Assembly: GCA_947846985.1 (NCBI GenBank)
Contig: CANTUZ010000002.1
Coordinates: 12,631,587-12,695,586, forward strand
Reading direction: 5' to 3'
Origin: Fratercula arctica
Taxonomy: Eukaryota > Chordata > Aves > Charadriiformes > Alcidae
DNA length: 64,000 bases
Shown here piece by piece: positions 51,871-63,595 of the stretch. Within the stretch, counting starts at the first letter, position 1. Each line of letters opens with the position of its first letter. The notes beneath the pieces are model-generated. The model had not been told where the DNA came from and did not search any database. It was given only the letters and a program-made list of their open reading frames with translations. A program made the position numbers and the translations under genes.

Positions 51871-52197
51871 CTACCCAGGGCGCAGCCAAGCAGACGGCAT
51901 TAGCTGATAGGATTCAGGCAGCTGTGGCCAGTGTACGCTCACCCTGGGATACACTTCCACAGCACTGATAAGGGGTTTTAGCTGCTCAACTGCTATTAAA
52001 TTCAATGGGTAGGGTGTGACTAAAACCCTGTGCTGTACTGCCTGTCTCAGGCTGCTGACATATTGCTGGGACAGCCGGCACACATCCTCCAAAAGATGAT
52101 CTGTAGCATTTTTGTAAAATACTAATAAACCAAAGCCCTGAATACTTTCAGGTTGCCAATGATCAAATAAATCCACATCCGCAACTGGAACGCACAT
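51871..52197 (-). other. Unexplained 108-codon open frame in ADARB2 intron
   Basis: ATG-initiated frame on the minus strand (starts MCVPVADVDLFDHWQ, ends MPSAWLRPG then TAG). An in-frame TAA lies 12-10 bases before the ATG, so it does not extend upstream. Its composition is mixed and protein-like, without the low complexity typical of chance frames here. I recognise no domain, signal peptide or membrane segment, and see no splice-site support or attached repeat. It could be a chance frame, an old pseudogene fragment or an unannotated exon. Confidence 0.2.
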
Positions 52198-55100
52198 AGT
52201 TCTTGTTTAGCATGTCATTAAGTAGCGCAGGAAGGTATAAATATTGAACAAAGAAAAAGAGGAGGCTCTGTGTGTTTTGCACTGAAGCTGCAGACAGACT
52301 CTAGCACATAAGCTGCTTTCCAGCAGTAAAAATGCAGTCCACTTGCTGGCACAGCCTGCTACAGATCATTTTAAAGCAGTCTCAGAAATATATTTATTTA
52401 TGCAACTTAGAGTTGCATACTACAGCCTACTGCCGTTCTGCTGTTCGGTATGATCAAAGCATCAGTGACTATGAGCATTTCTGATCTTTGCTGTGCTGGT
52501 TCTCCAACTGCTTAATCTCAACTAATTGCAGGGGAGAAGGCGTCTGAGGATGCCACTTCAACCAGAACAAAATGTCAATTCAAACCGGAATTGGAAAGGA
52601 CAAATTTAAAAATCATTTGGAGTGGATTTATGATGTGTGCTACACTTAGATGTGGAAATTACTCCTGACAGCTCCTAAGATAAAAAGGTGCTGGATTATT
52701 AATTATTGGATTAGAAATTTAGACAGGTGCCTTGTATTTAAAATCAGTGAAACCCACTGATTTCAAGGCTCACCCCTTACTTTCATATTTTCCCCAGTAC
52801 CAGTTCTGGCTCTAATGGTAATGAAAAAAGCCACTCCATATTTATTATTTAGTTGAAGAGTGAAGAGGAAATGGATGGTGATTAAACAGTATCACACGAG
52901 TAAGGCTCTGTCTGAAATTTTGCATGACTGCCTCAGAGGTTCATTTTCTATTTCCTTGCTTCAGTGGAGGCTGTTCGCTCCTCATGAAGGAAGAAATAGA
53001 ACAGCCTATCTTGCATTTTTTCAGAGCTGGACCCTCCATTCATCAGCATGGTTTATGAAGCTTCCTTAGAGCGGTTTGAAACAAAGGGGTGGAAAGAGAA
53101 GCATTAACATCTGACTGCCTTTGTATTTTTGATGGTTGTTAGAGACACACTTTCCTCAAGCAGATGCTGAATAAATGTACAATATTACTATTTCTGGAAG
53201 TGTTGAAGTGAGCATCAAAGCACACTGAAGGCTTTGTATGTGTCTCCTTTGCCGGGTGGGGCGGCTCGTCAGATAAATCTCTGCTGTGTTGTGCTTTAGT
53301 GACCAGCAGACAGTGAGGCTAAAATGCAATGGGCCAGCTTTTGAAAGCAAGAAACTTTAGGGACATTTGGAAAGAAGACTGGATTTAGGAAAAAAAGAAT
53401 ATGGCAGGATTTATCACATTGAGGGCTAGGCAGGTAAAAGCAGTGGTCTCGTCTGAGAGTCTACAGAGCTGCCTCTGCGGCGAGTGCGGGGATGCATCCT
53501 TCTCAGGAGGGAACATAAGCACCTGCCTTGCACGGGGGAAAAGTACATCCAGTTGAATTCCTTCAAGTCAATACAGGCTTTTAGAATGCAGGCCAGGAGG
53601 CCTATTGCATCTGAATGCAGCCCACTCCCAGAGCCATGTAGCACCTACCGTACCTTGGCAGAGTTCAGTTCAGATTTGGGGTACGGACCCTATCATTAAG
53701 CCCTCTATACAAATATAAATACTGAATACATTCTTTATATCAGAATGTTACAAAAGCTTGGAAACATGTAATGTGTGGAACTGAAATTAACAGTTGAAAA
53801 TGAACTTCTTTACCTTTCCCCTTCTCCCTGCATCTTTCTTGGCTGAAATCCTGGCTTTGGACAGCAATCAGGTATACCATGACTTGATAAAAGATGTTAC
53901 CTTCAGCATGCTATTCTTTCTCCTCATCATCAGTCTTTAAATAACATTTTTGAATCTTTCAATTTCTTCCATAATTTTTCATCTGCCAATAGGTTCAAGT
54001 GATGTACAGACCAGGTGTGAAAGCAAAGGCAATTTGCCTATTCATAGCTCATCAATATGCAGTGTTTAATCCACAAAAAGACTCAGTGATGGGAAAAACT
54101 TGAAGTTTGAATCCAAAAGAACAGAAAGAAAATGACTGCATTATTTGTTCCTATCTGTTTTAAGTATGCAGTAATTAAATTATGATTTATGGTTTGAGTT
54201 GTGTTGTTAGTAATTGTAGGAAGGGTGTAAGAATGGTACTCCATCATAGTTAAGTTCATCACTGAGTGTTTTAGTGAAAACTCTTCATTTTGGTCCATCA
54301 AAATGCCTTCCTATAGGATCATTGAGGGGTAAAATTTCATCTCTTCAGGTGATATACCCTTTTACAAAGATTTGTTATTATTTTTGTAGACTAATATGAA
54401 ATGTGTTCAATGCTTATCCTAGGGAAAGGGGCTAGAATGCCTTTCTGAAACTGCTGGAGTGGAGAACAGCACTCCAACACATGACCCCATTTTGCCATTG
54501 GGCTAACTTCTAAGTAAGCCCTGGTCTCTCAGCAAGCTTTAAACCCTTGGGACAAAAAAAATATTAACCTGAGAAATAGATTAAAATATGTACCCTACAA
54601 ACCAGTGTTCTCTAATGTCTGTCTTTAAGGAACTCCTGGTATCAGAATGTAACTAGTTAAAATTCTCTTTAAAACAATTTGTTGGCAATGAAGTCATACA
54701 CCCTTTCCTCTGAGAGTTATAAATAACTGTTACAGGCAAAGAGGAAGGTGCAGTACTGAGTCAGGCTTGGGGGAGATCCTTCATGCCACCTACAAACCCA
54801 TGCTGCAGACTCCAGCCTGCTCTGCAGTAGAAGTGCATTAGTATGTTGAAGCCAAAAGCAGGAAGATTTATCAGTGGAATTAAGATTCTGTGCATGTGGC
54901 AATCAAGGAAAGTACAACTCAAACACTTCAAGATTATTATTTTTAATTACTAATTGCTCCTCTCATCTAAAATCAGATGTGCAACGCTGTTGCTTTGGAA
55001 GTGCAGCTGCCCCCGCAGAGCAAAGCCTAGAGACCTGGCAAAGGTCTGCGCTGGCGCTGTGAACTCCGTGATGGAGAAAAATTCTGCTTCTGAAGCCTTC

Positions 55101-55313
55101 ACGAGCCTCATCACCAGTCACAGAGGCACATTAGCTGGTCTCCAGCAATGATCATCTCATCTTTGAGGGTGTGGGGAGCTGCTGCTGGTGGCTGGGTCAG
55201 CAGCCAAGCAAAACTGGGGCAGTGGCTGGAAGGCGTGTGCAGGGAGCGAGATGCCCCATCAGTTGGTTCACCTGTGTTCTACGCTATGCGTCATTGTACC
55301 GCCTTCCTATTAC

Positions 55314-55324
55314 TTTTTTTTTTT
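55314..55324. repeat. T11 run abutting the 3' end of the minus-strand CR1
   Basis: On the minus strand this is an A11 run directly following the CR1 terminal ...GATTCTATG. CR1 copies normally end in 8-bp repeats, so the A-run is either pre-existing target sequence or an atypical tail. Confidence 0.85.
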
Positions 55325-56510
55325 CATAGAATCAGAATCTTCATGGTTGGAAAGGACCTTTGAGATCATCGAGTCCAACCATACACAGACAAAAAAAACC
55401 CCTACAATCTCTGTCATTAGAGCGTGCCCTGAAGTGCCAAATCTAGATTTTTCTTAAATACCTCTAGGGATGGTGACTCAACCACCTCCCTGGGCAGGCT
55501 GTTCCAGTGCCCAACCACTCTTTCAGTAAAGTAATTCTTCCTAATATCTAATCTAAACCTCCCCTGCCACAGCTTCAGACCATTTCCTCTGGTCCTGTCA
55601 TTATTCACCTGGGAGAAGAGGCCAACACCCACCTCCCTACAACCTCCTTTCAGGTTGTTGTAGAGGGCAATGAGGTCTCCCCTCAGCCTCCAAACTAAAC
55701 CTGCCCAGTTCCCTCAGCCTCTCCTCATATGGCTTGGTCTCCAGACCCCTCACCAGCTTGGTAGCTCTTCTCTGGACACACTCCAGCACTTCAATGTCCC
55801 TCTTGTACAGAGGGCCCAGAACTGAACACAGCACTCGAGGTGAGGCCTCGCCAGAGCCGAGTACAGAGGCACCATCGCTTCCCTGCTCCTGCTGGCCACG
55901 CTATTCCTGATACAAGCCAGAATGCTGTTGGCCTTCTTGGCCACCTGGGCACACTGCTGGCTCATGTTAAGCTGGCCGTCCACCAGCACCCCCAGGTCCT
56001 TTTCTGCTGGGCAGCTTTCCAGTCACTCTTTCCCAAGCCTGTAGCGTTGCTTGGGGTTGTTGTGACTGAAATGCAGGACCTGGCACTTGGCCTTATTAAA
56101 CCTCATACAATTGGCCTTGGCCCATCAATCCAGCCTGCCCAGGTCCCCCTGTAGAGCCTTCCTACCCTCAAGCAGATCAACACTCCCACCTAGTTTGGTG
56201 TCGTCTGCGAATTTACTGAGGGTGCACTCAATCCCCTCATCCAGATCATTGATAAAGATATTGAATAAAACTGGTCCCAAAACTGAGCCCTGAGGGACAC
56301 CGCGGGTGACCAGCCGCCAAAAGGATTTCACCCCATTAATCACAACTCTCTGGGCACGGCCATCCAGCCAGTTTTTAACCCAGCAAAGAGTACACTTGTC
56401 TATGCCATGATTCGCCAGCTTCTCCAGGAGAATGCTGTGGGGGATGGTGTCAAAGACCTTACCAAAGTCCAGATAGACAATGTCCACAGCCTTCCCCACA
56501 TCCAGTCTTC
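55325..56510 (-). mobile_element. CR1 LINE, 5'-truncated, dead reverse-transcriptase copy
   Basis: A second CR1 copy, in the same direction as ADARB2. Minus-strand frames show [37 protein letters not shown] and FADDTKL (56211-56191), then [42 protein letters not shown] and [14 protein letters not shown], in ORF2 order. The 3' UTR follows, ending ...GGTTGGACTCGATGATCTC... and a single GATTCTATG. It is truncated within the reverse-transcriptase domain, shortly before VDIVYLDF. The frame is intact across 56499-56125, then broken by a stop and frame changes (frames at 55989-55750, 55834-55637 and 55632-55417), so it is inactive. The 5' limit is approximate. Confidence 0.95.
56191..56211 (-). pseudogene. 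Reverse-transcriptase active-site block (FADDTKL) in the minus-strand CR1
   Basis: Codons TTC GCA GAC GAC ACC AAA CTA keep both catalytic aspartates. The open frame around it spans 124 codons but lacks most of ORF2, so no functional enzyme is expected. Confidence 0.92.
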
Positions 56511-57194
56511 CCCACGTTTTTTTTAATGAAAAACATTTTCTTTTAAAGCTGGTCTTTATCTTCTAAATGTACTTTGTGTGAAAAATTGTCAACATCACCG
56601 GAATTGCCCATTTGGTGAAATCTCTCTCCCCTGCCATGTTTTAATCAAAAAGTTTACACAAACATAAAGGGAATGTGTTATTCATCATAACCCTCTTTCT
56701 TTTATCAACAAAACATGCTGTTATTCATGTGGCTTTGGGATTTTTGTTGTTGTTTGGAAATTGAAATCTTCAAGAGTGATTTAAGAAAAATGTTGTGAAA
56801 GAAGTCAGGAAAATATGAAAACAGAAAATGAACCCCATGAGACAGAAGGAGTGATCTGTCAATAATATTGACAGATATGCAGCCCCCCTGTGGTTGGTAT
56901 GAGCCTAGAGAGGCTGTGGTTCCTGCTGTATCACCAGACATACCCTGGTTAAACTTCAGCTTCTGGAGCTGTAGATGGAAATTACTGAGTCAAGTCCTAC
57001 GGTCTATGGCTGGAGAAATTCAGTCTAGATCACCAGGAAATGGTCCCCGTTGGCCTTAAAAATCTATGGATTGTGATTACTAAATTATTCTGAATAATGA
57101 TATAATAGTGCTTAGAATATATAGTGCTTTCCATTTTAATATCCTGCTCTGAGCATTAATTACCCTTCCTCAAAGATGTGACAGCTGGATACCT

Positions 57195-57305
57195 TTTATT
57201 GCCATTTTACAGGTATGGAAATAGAAATGACCAGAGTAAGGTGAGCTGCTCAAGGCTAGCTAGAGAAGTACCAGCAGAGTCATGGTTAGGATTCAAGTTT
57301 TTGTT
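57195..57305 (-). repeat. MIR/L2-type relic
   Basis: CCATTTTACAGGTATGGAAA then CTGCTCAAGGCTAGCTAGAG then CCAGCAGAGTCATGGTTAGG then ATTCAAGTTT follows the reverse complement of the MIR/L2 block in order (CATTTTACAGATGAGGAAA, CTTGCCCAAGG..AGCTAG, GCAGAGC, GGATTCAAACC). Well collinear. Confidence 0.7.
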
Positions 57306-58285
57306 ACTCTTATGTAGCTGTCTTCAGATTTCTTTCCTTCCAAGACTCTAAAAAACTTCCCAGGAGTATGAGGGCTTTCAAAAGTCCCACAGAGATCTTA
57401 CTTGGACCTGGAGTTGCCTGAAAAGTTTATAAAACTCAGCTCATGAGCCTTACGTGTGACCCCCACATCATGGAAGGGTAAATTAAACCAAATTAGATCT
57501 GAGTGGGTGTAGTTTTTGCCCACAGGGATTTTTCCCCAACTACGTTTTGATCTGTTCCATCCAAAATATGTGCTGTAATTAGGCACATATCTCTAGCAGG
57601 GTATGGGATGTTGGGAGTGGAAATGGGGCAGCCGTGTCCAGGAGCATGCGGTCTCTTTGTGCCTGCTTCAGGGGACCTTGGAGGACCTCAGACATTATTA
57701 TTCCTTTGGCTGGACAAATTCTGGGACAAACAGCTTTACTTGGTGAAATTTTCCACTACTATTCTGAAAGCTTCTCAGCCATGGCCTTTTGCTGATTAAT
57801 GTAGCCTTTTTATCACATCTGAACATTGCATCCAAATGCAGTGTTTTACAAAGCAGCAAAACCCATAAAAAAGCAGAATCAATAAATACAGTGCAATTCC
57901 CTTTGGCGATTCAAGCTTTCTGTTAAAATTAGGATCTGATTATAGCTGTGGAAACCTGTTTTCCTGAATTCTAACAAACACATTTTGCTTTACATGAAAG
58001 TTTTTCAAAGCTGTGGCCAATGATGGCTTTGAGCAATCCATGGTTTCCAGCATATTCTTTCTCTTTTCCCAGATAGACACACACCGCGCTGACACATCCT
58101 TCTAAAAAAATCTTATTTTCTACTTTAAGACTCCCCCTGAAACAACAAAACCCAAATAAGCAAAAGCAGCCAAGAATATCACAAGGAGAGGGATTTGGGA
58201 CATTTTCAATGCATTGTCAAAGCCAAAGAGTTTTCTCATGATGTATCAGTTCTGACAAAGTTTTATAACAGAGACTGAAGAGAGG

Positions 58286-58362
58286 GAGCTGTCTAGCTCG
58301 GCTGATAGTGAATTCACTGGAGCCCTGATCCATGACTTGGGAAATACAGGTTCAAGTTCTTC
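58286..58362 (+). repeat. Possible tRNA-derived SINE head (A-box and B-box like)
   Basis: TAGCTCGGCTGA (58294-58305) resembles a tRNA/RNA polymerase III A box and GGTTCAAGTTC (58349-58359) a B box, in the right order, 55 bases apart. The intervening sequence does not fold as an obvious tRNA, so this is at best a decayed SINE head. A chance pair of motifs is possible. Confidence 0.3.
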
Positions 58363-61300
58363 TTTGAGTCTAAGTGGCCTTGCATGAAAAAGCTCACCCT
58401 GAACGAGGCATGGAAGGATATGAAGTAGAGCTTTTTCTACCTCTTCTTAGTGTGCTGCTGACCAGGAGACATGAAAGATACAGTATACGATCCCACTTTC
58501 ACACAATTATTTTATTTCAAAAATGTGCCTGTCAGGCTCTGATTTCTTTCCAGATAGTCAGTACTTTGAGAGCTGAAAGTTGTCGATGAAGTGAAGTGGT
58601 TACTCACTAGTCAGCTTTAGTATAACTCCACTAAAAAACTAACCACCCAGCCTGGCAGAGATGAATTACAAAATATGAAGTTGATTAATTGGCACTGAAA
58701 GCTTTAGGACTTCCAACGTAGCAAAACAAAAGCCGCTTTCAGAGGTGCATTCTGGGGTCAAGCATGACAGTACCAACAATAAAACCATGAGAGCTTTCAC
58801 AATTTCACGATAACTCTTTCTAAGCCTGGACATCACTAGTTTCTCTGTCAGGTTTAGGGGTTAGAGCTGACCCTAGGGACTAGCAAAAGGTCTAGCACGG
58901 CAAGCTGTGTAGGGCATCAGAACTCTTCTTTGGATTACCAAAATTGATGGGATTTGCAGCAGCCAGAAGACCTGGACCACGTATTTGCAGACCCTCTGGC
59001 ACTGCTGCTCTGTCTAAGCAATTGGTCCATCTGAACATGGAGATGCAACAGCTACTGCTTCTGCAACTTTTCCCTCAGGTGACATCAGAAGGAGTACAGG
59101 GTTCACAGCAAAGGGCTTGGGCCAGTCCCCATATCTACTTTTCTGGTCTCCCCAACATGAGTCTTTCCTCTCCTCTCTCCTCCATTCTCTCCCTCCCTGG
59201 CAGCCCTAGAGGAGTAGAGAGTCCGTAGGAGATGTTGGGGGAGGAAAAGCTTCTTGCAGTGCTGGAGGCAGGTCAAACTGTTGCCTGTAGGTCCTGTGTG
59301 GGTGCTGTGCATTGAAAGAAGGAGAGGAGCTCAACTCATCCCAAAGCTCTCCAGAGCCTCCCCCTGCTGCCCTCCTCACAGACCTTACACTGCTGTTTCT
59401 TGCCCACTCCCTCCATCAAAGCTGAACATCACAGACTCTGTCCCCGGTCAAACTTTCCCAGCCGCACCATGTCCCAGGGTCCCACTGATTCTTCTCAGCC
59501 ACACTTCCTTCTCCTGAAGTCCCTTTGCCCACCTTCCCCAGAAGAAGAATACTCCCTCATAGTCCCAGTATGGGCTTATGTTGGATGTTGGGGAGAAATG
59601 TTTGGAGTGGAGACATGCAGCACCACCTGCACACCTGGGAAGCCCTGAGCTGAATCAGACCACTGCTCAGACCTGCAGCGCTCGGGGGGAGAGAGGACCA
59701 CTACACCTGGGCTGGGCTCTGCTAGCTTTGCCCATCCCAGCCAGGAGCACGCTTCACCTCTGCTCCCAGCCATGGGTGATGTGTGAAAGTGGTGGAGAGC
59801 ACTAGCCAGAGGGGACAGCCCTGTGACCATGCTTTCCCGACCAAGTTAACTTGAGTGAAAGCAGCCATGCTCTGAAACAGCATTTCAGCAGCCTGGGAGG
59901 ACTGAGTTAGAAAACAGGGCAACTACATATCAACCCGATGACTGCTATGAGTCCTGAGCAGGGATGAGCTCCTTGACAGACCAGCTTCTAGTTAATGGTA
60001 GGAAGTCTGTATTTCCTCTGTATTTACTTTGGTAAATTGAGGCTGTGTCAGTGTCACAGGCAGGAAGGGGCCATCGCTTCCACAGGACTTGATCTCAAAG
60101 GAGGATGACAAAGCGTGCAGTGCTCACACCCTGAACCCAAACCTTTTTGGATCCAGCCCAGTCCAGTCTTAATGAAGTGAAAGGACAATTTCCTCTCACC
60201 TTCTCTAATAACCAGTTCCCTAGCCCCTGAAGTAATCCAACAGCCTCATGCTGCGTCTGCAATTTCTTCAGCATCCTTTACATGACAAAGCAATCTGGGC
60301 TGACCACAATAATTCACCCAGTGCTAGGATTATTTCTCCCGAGGCAGTGTTCAGCGCTACAGCCTACAGTGGTGCGTGCATTTTTTTTTTCTTTCATGTT
60401 ACTTCTGGGCATGGTTCTCTATGATAATTTTGTTCTGAGATCCCCCAAGGTATTGTTCTGCTCAGTCATATGAAAAATAGGAAAATAATGCACCTTCACC
60501 CCAGCTCCACAGACGGGCCATTCATCAGCATACAATCAACTTTACAACCTAGGAGGAAGCTTCTCCATGCACTGAATAGCTAGGTATTTCCAATATGGTC
60601 TCCCAAGCTGCAGCAAGCCAGCAGCCATGACGGAGCGATACGATATCTGGGAGCACTTGTACAACAGAAACTAAGAGTAGTGTCCAAGCCTAAAGGATGA
60701 CCTATGGTTACCCTCGATTTTTGTAACAGGGGCAGTATATTGATTTGTTAGGACCTGTAGTTTCTTGTAGTTACAAACATATAATTTCTTTTCAGATCGC
60801 TCAGTTATTTGGATGGTTCTTCTTGAAATGCTCCCTCCTGCCCCCCATCATCTACTCACAAGAACACAATTTGACCACTTAAACAAAACATGGGATTGGC
60901 AGAAGGAAGGCAGGGAGTTCTGCCTGCAGGACCCCGAATGCAGAGCTCTGGGGTTAAGACTCTCCTGACAGTCGCAGGAGATGATTTGTGTCCATCTCTT
61001 GGAGATGGATGGGCTCCTTAGGTGGCCTCTGTTTGAATCTGGCCCTCTCCAGCCACTCTGCTCAGATTAGACTTTCAGGGACTCTGATCTGGGGATCACA
61101 TACTGATGCAATCTGGGTCAGCCCCATCTGAACACAGAGTGCTGAGTCTCTGGTGTGAGCAGGGCAACACTTCGAGGCAGCCCCAGCTTTGGGGGTTAAC
61201 AGAGAGCATTTTAGCTGAGAACGGGCTGTAAAATCCAGCAGCCAGAGTCACAAGCAGGGAAAGCACAGGTTTGCACAGCAAAAGCACACTTGAAGTACAG

Positions 61301-62070
61301 AGCACAAACTTGTTTTTCCGGGTACTCTTCAGTTCCCCAACTTCTCTGAAAACTGCTGTGCACATCTTCTCCCCACCACATCACCTACCAAGGCAATGAT
61401 CCAGCTCACATGGTTGCAAGTGGGATCCTGTTTAGATGAGAGCTCTGTCAAATGTGTGTGCATGAGAGCTTCAGCACAGCTGTAGGTTAATAGACAAGCA
61501 GGAGGAAGACCCCATGTGGAGCAGATGCAATGGTGTGTTTCAGACCTAAAGGGAGCACAGGATAAAACAGGAGCTGGGCTATCAAGGAGTCAATGGTACA
61601 AGGCAATACAGCATGTTAGCAAGAGATAGAAAAGTAGCCCAGGGGAGAAGAATGGAGACAAGCCCTGGGGCAGATTCTGTTTGTCTCTTTGGCAATCCAT
61701 GTAGTGAAAAAGAGGGAGCACATCTCCAGGGGGAAGATGGACAATGAAGTAAAATCCTGCCAGGGAAGGAGGAGTAGGGAAATGAAGGATTTATTAGCTC
61801 AATTTTTTAAGCAATTCATTTCGCTTTTCAAGAGGCTCTTGAAAAAAAAAGGCAATGAGTCAAGAAACCCTAAATTAGCTAGGAAGGCACTTTAGCAAAT
61901 CAAGGGCTTGATTGTTCTGTGGTTTGCCCTAGATTCAGGAGAAGGTCTAAAATATGCAACAAATATTACAAGGCTAGCTGCCCCCATGCCTGCAGCTCCA
62001 CCTCATGAGCTGGAATGTGCGTCCTGTAATGGAAAACATCAGCTCCCTTGAAACCTCCAGGAAACCCACG

Positions 62071-62640
62071 TTAACTTGATGCTGCGACACTGCCCTTGGG
62101 AGAAGTCAGAAATCCAGGCATGCCTTGCTTGGAAGTACACAAAGGGAAAAGGCACTGGAAAAGGAGATGTTGCCCCAGGCTCCCTGACCTACAGCACTGA
62201 ACTGAAGCAAGGGCAGAAGTTGAGTGTGGGAAGGAGCAATCAGAGCGATGACACTGGGAACATGCTGCCTCTTCACCATATACCTGTGCTACAACCTTGT
62301 GGGTGACCTTGGAAAATGATGAAGGGAAAAGTCTTAGGAAGGAGACTGTCCGGAGAGAAGGAGCCAGGACAAACCCATAAAACCTCTCAGAACTGTCTGA
62401 AACCCCTCTGGCATTTCCCAGCCTCCTGTTCCTGCAACACCACCTACCCTGGCTGGTCTCCTCTCCCGGTGTCACCCACTCCTGCACCTCTCCCCTCAGC
62501 CTCCTCCCCTGCTCTCTTGGATTGATTGAACCTGCCTCTCCCAAAGCTTCAACTGCCCTTGAATAACCTGTAAACTCTCTTGCAGCATTCTGACCTACAG
62601 GCATCAAAAGAGAGAGAGAAAACTCCACTCCGTGCTCCAA
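62071..62640 (-). other. Unexplained 189-codon open frame in ADARB2 intron
   Basis: The longest frame in the window (starts MEHGVEFSLSLLMPVGQ, ends KGSVAASS). Serine/arginine-rich with no recognisable domain. The region is GC-richer and poor in stop codons on both strands (62076-62306 and 62316-62525 are also open on plus), which favours chance. No splice or repeat evidence. Confidence 0.12.
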
Positions 62641-63285
62641 GCAGCTTTAGTCCAGCTGGATTTTGCCTCTTTTTTAGAGCTGGCTAAGGGTGTATCAATG
62701 AACAAGTCAGTTCACCTCTGATGCAAGAAGGGCATCACTGCAAATAAAAAATTTTTCTTTTTGTCCCTAATCTCTTACTTTCCTGCATGAACTTGGCATG
62801 GGTGTGGGTTCCCTGGATCTCTCCTCTGCATTGCAGCCTCTACATGAACCACAGTAAGGTCAGACTTCTACACATGCCACTAACTTGGTACCCTGCACTA
62901 GCGAGTAAGAAGTAAACTGGGTTTCAAGTGCATGCTGGTTTATCTCCTCCCTTACCAGAACAAAGCTCATAAGAAGGAAATGTGAGGTCTCCCTGAGGGT
63001 GCTGGGAAGACACGGTGGATAATAGGAAATTTTTGGAAGGACATTTGAGAATTGGATTTTACTCACTCCCTATATTGATAAAGGCTTATCATATTCCACT
63101 GCAAAACCAGAAACCACATGGCGAGACACCGTTTTTAAATGTTAATGCATCTTTAGAGAATAATCAGTTACATTTGATGGCTTGCGCTAGCTCTAGGAGA
63201 GGCTTCTTTGTTGTTTAAGAAATGAAACAGCATTCATCTGGAGTTTCTTGTCATTACTGGATGAAAGAAAGGTTATTTCTTTAGT

Positions 63286-63298
63286 AAAAAAAAAAAAA
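63286..63298. repeat. A13 run
   Basis: A 13-base A-run followed by GAAAAGAGAAGA. No element is recognised next to it. Confidence 0.85.
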
Positions 63299-63514
63299 GA
63301 AAAGAGAAGATCTGAATGATAAACATTATAAAATACTTATCTTCCCAGATGTCTCTGGGATAATGTGAGCTAAAAGGAAATGCTTATCTCACTGAAGGAC
63401 AGCTTTTGGCAACACGGCTTTTTATACAGTGCTAAATTATTTCAAGACCACAGGACAAAAGATGTGCTTAAAGGAGTGAAATACAAACCAGACGTAGTGC
63501 CCCTTCATGTCCCA

Positions 63515-63595
63515 CTACTGAGTGACTGTGTAACCTTGGGTAAGGCACACAGCCCTTTCTACCTCAGCTTCTGCCCTGGGACAATAATTGCTGTA
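63515..63595 (+). repeat. MIR-type SINE relic
   Basis: GAGTGACTGTGTAACCTTGG then GTAAGGCACACAGCCCTTTC then TACCTCAGCTTCTGCCCTGG then GACAATAATTG follows the MIR core (GCTGTGTGACCTTGGGCAAG, CCTCTCTG, CCTCAGTTTCC, GGATAATAATAG) closely and in order. Sense is plus. Confidence 0.7.
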
